Shown: positions 17,101 through 25,963 of the stretch, piece after piece | How positions within the stretch are numbered: the first letter of the stretch is position 1 | Layout of the letters: every line of letters starts with the position of its first letter | Source: Methanococcoides burtonii DSM 6242 | Lineage (GTDB): Archaea; Halobacteriota; Methanosarcinia; Methanosarcinales; Methanosarcinaceae | Direction of reading: 5' to 3' | Assembly: GCF_000013725.1 (NCBI RefSeq) | Contig: NC_007955.1 | Coordinates: forward strand, 124,001-188,000 | DNA: 64,000 bases | The notes under the pieces: generated by a model | What the model saw: only the letters and a program-made list of their open reading frames with translations | What the model was told of the DNA's origin: nothing | Databases searched by the model: none | Position numbers and translations under genes: made by a program

Positions 17101-18485
17101 TTGTAACTATTCAGCCTACCTAGAGTCAATCCTGTATTACCAACCTTTACACAAAAAGATTAGAAGCTCAAACAATTGTTGGAATAAATGGCATTCCAGC
17201 AATTGCATTTCGAATTGCATCCATCACAGGAACCTGATTCTTCTTAACAGTAGAAATGTAACTTCTTACCCGCAAGAAAATTAATGCTCCTTGCATACTT
17301 CGGAATGTACCCGATATCTTCTGCTGTACTTTCATCATTCTCACATCCCTTTCTGCAAGATTATTCTCAAATGGAACTTTTAGATCATGCATAAACCTGA
17401 GAATATCATTTTTATAACCAATAAACCGATCCAGCAGATTTTTTGCTGTGGTTTGTTTAGTTCTTCCTCGCTTCTTTGATTTGGCTTGAAGTTGAGGATT
17501 TTCTTCTATCCCAATATGAATTATCTGGCCGTACCAATCTTCAAACTCTTTAATTCTCTCTGGTTTCATACAACCAGACATTTCTCGGATGGTCAACTGA
17601 TTTTTTGACATCAATAATAGAATATTCATAGCTTTTGACCACAATTGATCATCGTTCTCGCTTACACTTGTTAATTCTCGCAATAGATGAGCATTACAGA
17701 TCGAATGATCACAATCATATTTGTAATATGATTTCCAGAAATCATGAACTACTGTACCATTGAAATTTGGTAAGATTCCCATCGCATTCATTGCTTCAGA
17801 GCCTCTTTTTTGATGAGGATAATAACATGTCATTTTGTTTGTAGAAGCAACATGTAACCACTGTCGTTTTCCTTCTATCCTCATACCAGTTTCATCACAA
17901 TTTATCACAGGAGATTCTATTAAGAAGTTCTTGATCTGCTGTTCGAAATCTTCAAGCGATCTCTCACAATTGCTACATTTGTGTACTTTGTGAATTATAA
18001 CTTCGTCAGGAACATCTACCATTCTGAGAGTAGTTCCAGGATGGTCTTTCTGACCACCTGGTTTCTTTCCACTCTTTTTTCGTCTGCTTTTTGTTTTTGG
18101 TTTCTCATTAATAAAAACATCAGTTGAAGGTGGTTTACTGCTGTTTCGGCTGTTTTTTTTGAGTTGCTCTTCCAACTTTTTAACTCGTTCTTCGAGTTCG
18201 GTTATTCTGGCAGCTTGTAGTTCTATGATCCTTTGTTGTTCAGCAATGATGTCGTACAATGTAGTGACAAGAGTGACAACTGCTTCGGGACCTTGTTCAT
18301 AAACTGCTAGGATTTCTTTGCGTTTCGTGTTCATTCACCTCCTGTTTGGCAAAACCAATTGATTTTTTGGGTGTGAACTTAAATAGAATGCTACTACTTG
18401 CTTTTTTCGTAAAAATCCATGTCAGAAGATGAAATAGATTGAGGTGGGGGGATTTTAGCACGCAAAGGTGGCTGAATAGTTACAA
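17101..18485. mobile_element. IS66-family element, internally deleted, about 1.39 kb
   Basis: Perfect 16-bp inverted repeats TTGTAACTATTCAGCC (17101-17116) and its complement (18470-18485) bound the element. The flanks TAAATATT on the left and TAAATATA on the right match at seven of eight bases, the 8-bp target duplication expected for IS66. Removing the element joins a short open frame (ending DESYDEISQFLYS on the right side), which supports this boundary. Confidence 0.8.
17168..18334 (-). CDS. tnpC: IS66 transposase, internally shortened
   Basis: A 388-residue protein. It has the N-terminal leucine-rich coiled coil (AARITELEERVKKLEEQLKK), the NSRNSSKPPSTD motif, a basic stretch GKKPGGQKDHPG, and a zinc-binding start CSNC. 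The sequence then jumps straight to QIKNFLIESPVINCDETGMR, where the first catalytic aspartate lies, followed by GTVVHDFWKSYY and the C-terminal FENNLAERDVRMMKVQQKIS with the glutamate. Full-length relatives are about 480-500 residues, so roughly 100 residues after the zinc motif are missing in frame. ATG 18334 has a GGAGGTGAATG site. Activity is doubtful, and no accessory TnpA/TnpB genes accompany it. Confidence 0.85.
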   Translation of the reverse strand: MNTKRKEILAVYEQGPEAVVTLVTTLYDIIAEQQRIIELQAARITELEERVKKLEEQLKKNSRNSSKPPSTDVFINEKPKTKSRRKKSGKKPGGQKDHPGTTLRMVDVPDEVIIHKVHKCSNCERSLEDFEQQIKNFLIESPVINCDETGMRIEGKRQWLHVASTNKMTCYYPHQKRGSEAMNAMGILPNFNGTVVHDFWKSYYKYDCDHSICNAHLLRELTSVSENDDQLWSKAMNILLLMSKNQLTIREMSGCMKPERIKEFEDWYGQIIHIGIEENPQLQAKSKKRGRTKQTTAKNLLDRFIGYKNDILRFMHDLKVPFENNLAERDVRMMKVQQKISGTFRSMQGALIFLRVRSYISTVKKNQVPVMDAIRNAIAGMPFIPTIV

Positions 18486-18804
18486 TAAATATATTAAATC
18501 TCTAAGAAAAGTGCGAGATGAATCCTATGATGAAATAAGCCAATTTTTGTATTCATAAGGCTCTATTGTACTCTATGGATACAATACAATGTTAGGGTAT
18601 TTTGCAATTGACCTTTATAGTAATGATGGGCAGATAATATATTCTGAAGCAGCAATTAATGAGATCTATGATGTTGTAAAAAATCAGGCAAATGAGTGTG
18701 GGGTGAATAGTATACCTGTGGTGTTTCAAATTCCGGTTTTATTTTTTTCGTGTTCTCAATATATCTTACACATTCACAGATATCATCATTGTTTCTTCTT
18801 CTCC
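18486..18804. other. Stretch with gene scraps
   Basis: Right after the IS66 element lies a short frame ending DESYDEISQFLYS at about 18538. From ATG 18589 another frame reads MLGYFAIDLYSNDGQIIYSE and then degenerates into repeat sequence. Neither is recognisable, and both look like truncated genes. Confidence 0.3.
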
Positions 18805-19115
18805 CTTCCTCCAGCCCGGATCTCCAACAAAAACACCAGGCTTCCTTCCCCACTTCTCCCCTCTCTTATGTTAGTATGTACATACTTCAATAAACAATAT
18901 TAAAAGGTGACAATGTCACCTAAAACTTTCCTTTATTTATTCTCTCCTATCCGTTCTGGTAATGGTGACATTACCGGCAATTTTGGAACTATTATAATTC
19001 ATGGAATATCTCTCTAAAATGATGTCCTATGTCAAAAGCAAATCAAAATCTACTGGAGTACCTGAGAAAGGTTATCGACCGTGAAAAAGTAAAGAATAAA
19101 TTTCCCAAAGCTCTA
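18805..19115. repeat. Long dispersed repeat, copy A
   Basis: This stretch matches copy B at 29980-30285. The core 18943-19040 differs from 30121-30218 at only two of 98 bases. It contains a hairpin GGTAATG-GTGA-CATTACC (18958-18975), a TATA-like TATTATAA near 18990 and several ATG codons. Copy A also has a palindrome AGGTGAC-AAT-GTCACCT at 18905-18921. Frames are not conserved between copies downstream of the core, so it is more likely a structured non-coding or promoter-bearing element than a gene. Confidence 0.65.
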
Positions 19116-19380
19116 ATGGGGCTTGAAATTTGCGTGTTCGCATCAGTGCCAAGTTAGATCGAACGATCTTGGCATCTCTCAATAAGTATATATTAAGTAA
19201 AACACCTTTTTTTAGTGGGGAAATGTAATTCGGGGTGTTCCAGGGCTTCTGGATCAATGCAATATTGACTCTTGCACTATGCTGGCATATTACACCCTAC
19301 AAGCAACCCGAATGAGCAACTTTAATAGAATATTAAAACTGCTTCAATACATTTTGTAAATACACTGGGAGTGACAATCA

Positions 19381-19722
19381 ATGGACAAGATGAAGAAAAT
19401 AGGTATATTGGGAGCAACTGCTTTGATCGGTGCAGGACTGGCAGCACTATCTGAAGAGAGGATCAGGGAGTATGTCAAAGATAAGATTGAAGCAGGAACA
19501 ATGAGCAAAGAAGAAGGCAAAATGCTTGTTGAAGACATCGTGAGTGAAGTAAAAAAGCAGAAGTTTGATCTGGAAAAGAACATCATTGAAAAGGTGCACA
19601 GCACGATCAAGATGGCTGATAAGGAGCTTGTAGAACTTTCAGATAAGATCGATGAAATGAAGATCCAAGAACTTGAGGCTGAGCTTGAGAGAATTAAGAG
19701 CTTGAGGGAGGCTAACAATTAA
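19381..19722 (+). CDS. Phasin-like coiled-coil protein
   Basis: A 113-residue protein with a short hydrophobic N-terminus (IGILGATALIGAGLAAL) followed by REYVKDKIEAGTMSKEEGKM, a layout seen in phasin/PHA-regulator-like small proteins, then an amphipathic coiled coil to the end. GGGAGTGA lies seven bases before ATG 19381. Such proteins may coat granules or membranes; no polyhydroxyalkanoate genes are nearby, so function is open. Confidence 0.6.
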   Translation: MDKMKKIGILGATALIGAGLAALSEERIREYVKDKIEAGTMSKEEGKMLVEDIVSEVKKQKFDLEKNIIEKVHSTIKMADKELVELSDKIDEMKIQELEAELERIKSLREANN

Positions 19723-19843
19723 ATTATCAGGGTACTGACAGTAAAGCCAATTACTCTTTCTTTTTTTAATTGATCTCTATTTCGTATCGATATCGTTAGA
19801 TTTATTTATTTTGAAGAAGGTTGACTGTCAAAGTGGGGCTATC

Positions 19844-20695
19844 ATGCAAGGGAACGACCTTTCAATGGAAGAGATCGAAGATCTGGGCTACTATGATTTC
19901 ATGAGCTATCTTGGAGTGCCATATTTTCATGTGGGTGGCTTGACATCAACGAAAAGATTGGCTGAGCTGTGCCAGATCAACAAAGCCAGCAAGGTGCTGA
20001 TGGTTGGGTGTAGCACGGGGTTCAGTGCATGTTTTGTAGCTGAAAGGTTCGGTTGTTCTGTTGTTGGTGTCGATATTGCAGAGATCTCCATCAGAAAAGC
20101 AAAGGGGAGGGCAAAGAGCTTAGGTCTTGGGGATGGAGTGGAATTCCATATAGGTGATGCCTATGACCTGCCCTTTGAGCCTGGTACTTATGATGTGGTG
20201 ATCACTGAGTTCGTGGCACAGTTCCTTGATATGGATAAAGCGTTCCGGGAATTCGTACGTGTATTGAAGCCCGGAGGCATGGTGGGGATCAATGAGATGT
20301 ACAGGGATGCGGATATCCCTCCAGCCATAGAGGAAGATATCCAGGAGGCTGAACGCATCTTTGGTGAGCTCACACAGTTACCTTTTTCCATCTCTTCTCC
20401 TGAAGAGTGGGAACAGCGACTCGAAAGAGCGGGATTGAGCGAGGTTCATGTATATAGGCATCATCTGTCTGTGAGCCTGAAGGAACTAAAACTGGTGATC
20501 AGGGCAATGGGCGGGCTCGGGAAATTTACTCAGCTGTCCCTGGGTTTGATGAGTGGAATGGCCAGATATGCTTTGTCGAGCAAGAAGATAAGGAACAGGT
20601 TCAAGCAGATCAGCAGGGGTAAAAGGATACTGTTGAATAAGAGATCTACTTCGAAGTATGTGGGGTATGTTCTTGGTGTTGGTAAAAAAGTTTAA
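19844..20695 (+). CDS. Class I SAM-dependent methyltransferase
   Basis: A 283-residue protein with Rossmann motif I ASKVLMVGCSTGFSACFVAE near residue 50, motif II VVGVDIAE, motif III HIGDAYDLPF, and the post-motif VRVLKPGGMVGINE. The profile resembles methyltransferases of the sterol/ubiquinone (Methyltransf_11) class; substrate unknown. I start at ATG 19844 (MQGNDLSMEEIEDL); a TTG at 19811 would add 11 residues. No obvious operon partner. Confidence 0.8.
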   Translation: MQGNDLSMEEIEDLGYYDFMSYLGVPYFHVGGLTSTKRLAELCQINKASKVLMVGCSTGFSACFVAERFGCSVVGVDIAEISIRKAKGRAKSLGLGDGVEFHIGDAYDLPFEPGTYDVVITEFVAQFLDMDKAFREFVRVLKPGGMVGINEMYRDADIPPAIEEDIQEAERIFGELTQLPFSISSPEEWEQRLERAGLSEVHVYRHHLSVSLKELKLVIRAMGGLGKFTQLSLGLMSGMARYALSSKKIRNRFKQISRGKRILLNKRSTSKYVGYVLGVGKKV

Positions 20696-20789
20696 GATTC
20701 TAATATTTCATAACAAATGATGGTCATTAATATGGCTATCTTTCTATGATGATGTTTCGTATGAAGATGCACAAATTGTTGCAAATTAA

Positions 20790-21038
20790 TATTCAACTGC
20801 CACCCAAAATTTTCATCTGTATCCTTATTTACTTGATTTAAAAATTAAGACAAACGAAAGTAACATTTCTCTCATAGCAAGTGAAGACATCGTACGAGGA
20901 GTGGGCTATCCTGACGGTGAGCTTGTTGATGAAACCACTGTACATAGTAAAAAATCTCCCGGTTTGACATTATTCTTTGTTATTTTAATCATAATTTTTG
21001 CTTTTATAATTTTAAAGAAGAGTGAATTAATTGTTTAA
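20790..21038 (+). pseudogene. C-terminal remnant of a membrane-anchored surface protein
   Basis: After a TAA at 20787 the frame is open for 82 codons: NFHLYPYLLDLKIKTNESN, GVGYPDGELVDETTV, then KKSPGLTLFFVILIIIFAFI and a short basic tail before TAA. A polar domain ending in a single helix with lysines behind it looks like the anchor of an archaeal surface protein. There is no start codon and the upstream part is lost. Confidence 0.35.
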
Positions 21039-21425
21039 CACCAGGCTTCCTTCTAACTTCGACACTTTCATTTTTCAGTATGTACACACTTCGATATATA
21101 GTGAAAAAGTACTAATTTAGTCTAAAAGTTTCAATTATATTATAAAATGACAATATAGAGTTACAAAACATCAAAACAAAGGTAATTATCTTCGAAGTCT
21201 CCCTAAAGATCAGTTCCATGTCATCATTCTTATAACAAATGGAATAATCATAACAACTTCTAACAAGGTTGGGCTAAAAATTTTGCTAAAATTACAATTT
21301 AGTCTACTATTTTTACATATTAATTATTACACGAATCGGCAGTAAATCGCATTTCTCTTAAATAATACATCTGGCAAACTATCGGAAAATACAATCATCT
21401 AGATCTTAATTTTGCGTAAAGTATA
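21039..21425. other. Intergenic stretch with a degenerate third repeat copy
   Basis: ACCAGGCTTCCTTC, AGTATGTACACACTTCGATA and, further on, CGAAGTCTCCCTAAAGATCA resemble parts of the repeat at 18805-19115 in the same order, but diverged. Otherwise no gene is visible. The promoter of the ArsR-type gene should lie near 21390-21430. Confidence 0.35.
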
Positions 21426-21455
21426 TTGCTGGTTTATGCACTATTTTCGTATGTT

Positions 21456-21980
21456 ATGAATGATGATACAATAATTTTAGATCAAAAAAAACTTGCTGCG
21501 ATTTCAACAAATACTCGTATCAAGATATTAAAAACTCTAGTGTCCCGGCAAATGACCATTTCGGAATTGTCTCGTTGTATGGATTGTGCAAAGTCAACGT
21601 TACTAAAAAATCTCAAAATTATGGAAGACGCTGGGTTTATTGAAGTTAAAAGAAATGAAAATAAATGGGTCTATTACAAATTAACCCATGATGGAAAAGC
21701 ATTATTACAATCAAATTATCCTGAAAAAACAAACCAATTTAAAATTATGATAGTTCTTGGTTTTTCATCAATAGTATCTTTATCATTTGGAATAATCGCG
21801 TTATTAAATTTAATATTAAAACCAGTTTCTAATTCATCAGATAGTATAGATTCTCTCCCTGCAGCAATTAATCCTACTTTTTATGTTTATTTCTTCTTCT
21901 TTTTTGGATTCGTTTCTCTGCTCATATTCTGGAAATATATTTTTAAAAAAAGAAAGAGCCAGAAGTTGGCTCTTAATTAA
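21456..21980 (+). CDS. ArsR-type winged-helix regulator with two membrane helices
   Basis: A 174-residue protein from ATG 21456 (MNDDTIILDQKK). Residues 10-85 form a winged helix: STNTRIKILKTLVSRQMTIS, the recognition helix CAKSTLLKNLKIMEDAGFIE and the wing RNENKWVYYKL. Two hydrophobic helices follow (about 95-118 and 133-152) with a basic KKRKSQK tail. A DNA-binding head tethered to the membrane suggests direct sensing of an envelope signal. The gene converges tail to tail with the YcdB-like gene, overlapping four bases, and may control that module. Confidence 0.75.
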   Translation: MNDDTIILDQKKLAAISTNTRIKILKTLVSRQMTISELSRCMDCAKSTLLKNLKIMEDAGFIEVKRNENKWVYYKLTHDGKALLQSNYPEKTNQFKIMIVLGFSSIVSLSFGIIALLNLILKPVSNSSDSIDSLPAAINPTFYVYFFFFFGFVSLLIFWKYIFKKRKSQKLALN

Positions 21981-22894
21981 CCAAGTTCATATTGTACGGA
22001 TAGCACTTCTCCAGAATGAACATCAATCCAAGCTATTGGAATTGGTTCCTCATTTCGGATGCTGTCTATAAATTTAACACGCTGGATAAGGTGAATATCG
22101 TGAACTTGGTTTTCACGATAGTTGTAATCTATCCAAAACAGATCCATTGACTGAATTTCCACATCATCGTTTTTGGACAAAGGTGTCCAGGAACTCATAT
22201 GCTTGTTCAATATTTTTCCGATTTCCTCTTCAGATAATGAAGGTTTTGTATCAATCTTCATGACTTGAGATTCTGGCATTTTCCATCTTTTTCTATAGCT
22301 TACAACTTCCCCCGTTTCTGCATCAAGGTTTAGAATTATTCCATCGGATAATGAATTTATTCCGTTAATAACTCGATCATAATGGACTGCATATGTTGCA
22401 GGTAAATTCTCTCCAGTAGATGAATGGAATATTACACTTGAAAATATAGTTCCATCAATGTTGCTTTTCTTCTCGAGATAATCATTTGCAATTTCGTTTG
22501 CCTCTTTTGAAGAAATAGGGGTTGGAGTCTCAATATTTAGTCTGCTCTTTAACTCTTTATAGACATAAATGGTATCTCCATTATAAGGATCGATTCCTGA
22601 AAGAACTGCTCCCCCATCTAAATTTTTTGATGTGAACATCCAAATATATCCAAAAATATCATCTTCTACTAATCCTCCGGTAATTGAGTTTTCTAAAACA
22701 TCGGGATTTTCAGATTTCATTTGTTCTTTTGCTTTTTCCAGAGTGAGAGTCAATGCTTTGTCTGATGCATCAACATATTTTGAGTTTTTTACGTTGTTAT
22801 CTTCATATATTGTACCAAATGATTCGGCGGCAAATGACATTGCTACCGTTAATAAGATGACACTAAGTACTATTAACACATTTGAATATTTCAT
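21977..22894 (-). CDS. Secreted YcdB/YcdC-like (PepSY-related) protein
   Basis: A 305-residue exported protein. Residues 1-22 form a signal peptide (VLIVLSVILLTVAMSFAAES). The mature part has two copies of a PepSY-like pattern: EKAKEQMKSENP with later GIDPYNGDTIYVYKEL, and KEANEIANDYL with LNLDAETGEVVSYRKRW, plus AWIDVHSGEVLSVQYELG at the end. This matches the YcdB/YcdC repeated domain (DUF4901 as I recall). PepSY domains often act as intramolecular or partner inhibitors of secreted peptidases, which fits the caspase-like gene 15 bases upstream on the same strand. Confidence 0.6.
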   Translation of the reverse strand: MKYSNVLIVLSVILLTVAMSFAAESFGTIYEDNNVKNSKYVDASDKALTLTLEKAKEQMKSENPDVLENSITGGLVEDDIFGYIWMFTSKNLDGGAVLSGIDPYNGDTIYVYKELKSRLNIETPTPISSKEANEIANDYLEKKSNIDGTIFSSVIFHSSTGENLPATYAVHYDRVINGINSLSDGIILNLDAETGEVVSYRKRWKMPESQVMKIDTKPSLSEEEIGKILNKHMSSWTPLSKNDDVEIQSMDLFWIDYNYRENQVHDIHLIQRVKFIDSIRNEEPIPIAWIDVHSGEVLSVQYELG

Positions 22895-22909
22895 ATACGA
22901 TCACCTATT

Positions 22910-23608
22910 TTAAGTCCTTAAACAAAGTGTTGAATCACCAATTAATCGATAGTTTGCTACTGATGTATCATCACCATACTCTTCTTTAGTTTCATCGGCA
23001 GCATAACTTGCAGCTGTAGAAACTGGAACGTTTGTAAAGGTTCCTAAATCAAAAAATTCTGAATAAAACAAGGCATTGTGGAGTGTATAAACGGTTTCTT
23101 TATATCCAAAATAAGTGTCAAACCCTTTATTTATAAAAGAATTTCCTAAATCTGTATATTTCGCGGATGAGCATGCTCCTGCAAAAATAAATCCACTATT
23201 TCTTGAATCCATACCACTTGTAACTTCGTTATCGTAAAGTTTGCTATCATCTTTAAATTTAATAAAGCTACTAAGCAAAAATGTATCACCATGTGAATGA
23301 ATAAGAACTACGTTTGTAGTTGTTGTATCATCTAATAAATCAATATTATCAACAAAAGCAGTGTCACTTGATGCTCCTGTTTGATAATCTGTAATCGAAC
23401 TGATGTCTGAGATCAAAAATAAGTCCGATTTGACATCGTTGCATTTCGAATTAATATAACTTATCGTTGATGCACTTATGTCTGGAAATTGTGTTCTACT
23501 TCTATCAATTATTGCATCAGGTGTTGCTGATGCAGATATTGTACAAATAATTAGCAAAAAGCCAATCGTACATATAAACTTTGTTTTGTTTATTTTCTTC
23601 AAGTCCAT
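22910..23608 (-). CDS. Secreted caspase-like (clan CD) peptidase candidate
   Basis: A 232-residue exported protein starting at ATG 23608, chosen because GGAGAATAAGT precedes it. Residues 10-28 form the signal peptide (FICTIGFLLIICTISASA). The mature part has the two elements of a clan CD dyad: a hydrophobic strand ending in H-S-H-G-D (about 104-108) and a second strand ending in FIFAGACSS with cysteine near 146, followed by GFDTYFGYKETVYT. The HG and GAC motifs are typical of caspase, gingipain and CHAT-like peptidases. It is shorter than most characterised members, and overall similarity cannot be tested here. It leads the YcdB-like gene in a two-gene operon. Confidence 0.55.
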   Translation of the reverse strand: MDLKKINKTKFICTIGFLLIICTISASATPDAIIDRSRTQFPDISASTISYINSKCNDVKSDLFLISDISSITDYQTGASSDTAFVDNIDLLDDTTTTNVVLIHSHGDTFLLSSFIKFKDDSKLYDNEVTSGMDSRNSGFIFAGACSSAKYTDLGNSFINKGFDTYFGYKETVYTLHNALFYSEFFDLGTFTNVPVSTAASYAADETKEEYGDDTSVANYRLIGDSTLCLRT

Positions 23609-23930
23609 ACTTATTCTCCATCTAGTATTAATCAAGAAAATAATATGGCAACATTACAAATAAAATAAGTGTTTATATTTACTTTTTGGGAACAAAACCA
23701 AAAATAATTAATAAATTCAATTTATTACTTCTATTTTTTCATTTTTTGGATTGAATGATACTGTGAGATTAAAGAATATCATTATCTCTCTTCTAAAATA
23801 AGAATATCATATCTCGATGATCTCTTGGATACTCCTGATACTTTTAAGCGAGTCTCTATTAGGACATTAATTTAAATAGAATAGAATGTAGATTATTATG
23901 ACTGATATGGAATAATGTGTAGGTGATACA
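23609..23930. promoter_or_regulatory. Divergent promoter region
   Basis: No gene seen. TTTATATTTAC near 23673-23683 may be the minus-strand TATA region for the secreted peptidase operon, and TTAATTTAAATAG near 23868-23880 that of the gene at 23931. The region is very AT-rich. Confidence 0.4.
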
Positions 23931-24665
23931 ATGAGCGAAGAAAAGGGTAAACTTAAGTATGTATTTATGATAGCTTTTCTATTGATCATAGGTGGTGTAT
24001 TTTCTGCTTATGCAAGTTTTTCATTACTCGGGCCTAAAGATCTGGGGGTTGAATATACCCATGAGGATTATCTGAGTGCTTTGGAAAAAACGGGCATGGA
24101 AATCGAATACAAAGGGCTAACTGGCGAAGCATTAGAAGAATATAAAAAGGATGCGCCAAAAGAATCATTTCATGATTATAATTTTGAATTCTCAGAATAT
24201 GAAAGAAAAGAATTTACTTTAACTGCAGAGGAATCAACAGCTCTGCTAAATGAGATCGCACCTGCATTTTGGTGGTTTGATGATCTGCAAGTAAAAGTTT
24301 CACCTGATGGGACTATGGAAGGATCGAGTACGGCTGATATAAAAAGGCTTAAAGCTGATCTATATTCAGATGTTGTAGATGATGTCCCTATTCCGTTACC
24401 AAATACCTTAAATATCTATAGCAAAGGACAGATTAGCATTACAAATAACCAATTGAGTGCACAACCGGAATCATTCAAGCTTGGACCTGCTTCGCTTCCA
24501 ACTAAATACATGTCTGACGAAAGCGTAAGTGTAATGGAAGATTACTTCCCTAGAATTTATACGGTTGTTCCGGGTCTTGAGATCAATAGTTTAACATCGA
24601 ATTCAAATGGTGAATTTGTTTTTGATGGAGTTATTCCTCAGAAAGTCTCTGTAACTGAAAAGTAA
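23931..24665 (+). CDS. Membrane-anchored extracytoplasmic protein, unknown family
   Basis: A 244-residue protein with one N-terminal helix (YVFMIAFLLIIGGVFSAYAS, residues 10-29), no clear cleavage or lipobox, then a hydrophilic domain rich in beta strands (TLAEESTALL-like helix, FWWFDDLQVKVSPDGTMEGS, NTLNIYSKGQISITNNQLSA). GGTGAT lies before ATG 23931. It is the first gene of a three-gene run with a radical SAM enzyme and an alpha/beta hydrolase. I recognise no family. Confidence 0.6.
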   Translation: MSEEKGKLKYVFMIAFLLIIGGVFSAYASFSLLGPKDLGVEYTHEDYLSALEKTGMEIEYKGLTGEALEEYKKDAPKESFHDYNFEFSEYERKEFTLTAEESTALLNEIAPAFWWFDDLQVKVSPDGTMEGSSTADIKRLKADLYSDVVDDVPIPLPNTLNIYSKGQISITNNQLSAQPESFKLGPASLPTKYMSDESVSVMEDYFPRIYTVVPGLEINSLTSNSNGEFVFDGVIPQKVSVTEK

Positions 24666-24676
24666 GGATTGGAGGA

Positions 24677-25963
24677 GTGCAACTGAAACATTTAATGGTA
24701 AATGGAAAAAAGGAAGAAATTCCTCCATTTCCGCATCACAAAGCTTACATCTATAGGTGTAAGCAATTCTTTTTAGCGAAAAGGCTAACGACTCATTTGA
24801 CCATGGGCAATTTCGTTACCTTAAAAGAGCTATATAATGGATTTAAAAATAAAAGTTCTATTCCAAGAGTTCTTCTTGTTGATCCAACCAGTGACTGCAA
24901 TTTGAAGTGTAAGGGTTGCTGGTCCCAAGATTACGAAAGTGGCCATAATATTTCATATAAAAAGTTTGATGATATATTAGATCAAGCTGAAAATTTAGGG
25001 ATAATGGATTGCTTAATGACAGGTGGCGAACCTCTACTAAGGAAAGAAGATATCCTTAAATTATGCAAAAAACATGACAAAATGACATTCGGAGCATTTA
25101 CGAATGCCACTTTGATCGATGAAGAATTTGCCGATGAAATGGCTAAATTAGGGAATTTAAATGTTTTTATAAGTATTGAAGGGACGAAAGAAGAGAATGA
25201 TTTTAGAAGAGGGGCGGGTGTTTATGATAAAGCGATCAGATCTATGGATATTTTGAAGTCCAGAGAGATTGCATTTGCTTTTTCAGCTTGCTATCATTCT
25301 AAAAACTACAAAACCATAGCTAGTGATGAATTTCTTGATTATATGCGCGAAAAAGGTGCCTGGTTTGGGTGGTTATTTCAATATATTCCAGTGGGAAGTA
25401 CTGCGGATACTTCTTTGGTATGTACTGCCGAACAAAGAGCATATGTCCAGGAAAAGATCAGGGATTACTGCGTAAAACACGACTATGTAATTATTGATTT
25501 TTGGAATAATGGTCACTTAGCGTTTGGTTGCCTTGCTGCAGGCATTGGTTTTGTTCACATTAATGCTAAAGGGGACGTTGAACCCTGTGCATTTTGTCAC
25601 TATTCAGATTCAAACATACACGAAGTATCACTTGCTGAAGCTCTCAGGTCTAAATTTTTCACTGCATTCAGGGCTGCACAACCATTTTCACAAAACCCAT
25701 TAAGACCCTGTCCGTTAATAGATAATCCTCAGGCAATTATTGATGTGGTTAATGAAGGGGATGCGAGATCGACCCATTTGTCCAATCCGGAATCACCTGA
25801 GGATCTTGCAAAGAAAAGTTTTGAAAGGGCTGAAGAATGGGGGGAAAAGGCCGATGAACTATTCAAAAAAATGCCAGAGCATAACCAAAAAAACTTCCCT
25901 AAATTTTTGAAGTACCTTGCATTTAAGAAAGGAATAACCGATGGCAGAAGAAAAAAGGTTTGA
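24677..25963 (+). CDS. Radical SAM protein
   Basis: A 428-residue enzyme. The [4Fe-4S] SAM motif CNLKCKGCW (cysteines near 74, 78, 81) follows LLVDPTSD; MTGGEPLLRKEDI gives the SAM-binding GGE. The C-terminal half has extra cysteines (GDVEPCAFCHYSDSN and RPCPLIDNP) that could hold an auxiliary cluster, SPASM-like. Substrate unknown. The start is uncertain: GTG 24677 abuts GGAGG, and ATG 24695 lies 19 bases beyond it. The gene overlaps the next one by 23 bases, so they are co-translated. Confidence 0.8.
   Translation: MQLKHLMVNGKKEEIPPFPHHKAYIYRCKQFFLAKRLTTHLTMGNFVTLKELYNGFKNKSSIPRVLLVDPTSDCNLKCKGCWSQDYESGHNISYKKFDDILDQAENLGIMDCLMTGGEPLLRKEDILKLCKKHDKMTFGAFTNATLIDEEFADEMAKLGNLNVFISIEGTKEENDFRRGAGVYDKAIRSMDILKSREIAFAFSACYHSKNYKTIASDEFLDYMREKGAWFGWLFQYIPVGSTADTSLVCTAEQRAYVQEKIRDYCVKHDYVIIDFWNNGHLAFGCLAAGIGFVHINAKGDVEPCAFCHYSDSNIHEVSLAEALRSKFFTAFRAAQPFSQNPLRPCPLIDNPQAIIDVVNEGDARSTHLSNPESPEDLAKKSFERAEEWGEKADELFKKMPEHNQKNFPKFLKYLAFKKGITDGRRKKV

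Noticed and set aside
19029-19157. Possible 42-codon gene starting in the repeat
   Set aside because: The frame is not kept in the second repeat copy, where it stops after a different short sequence.
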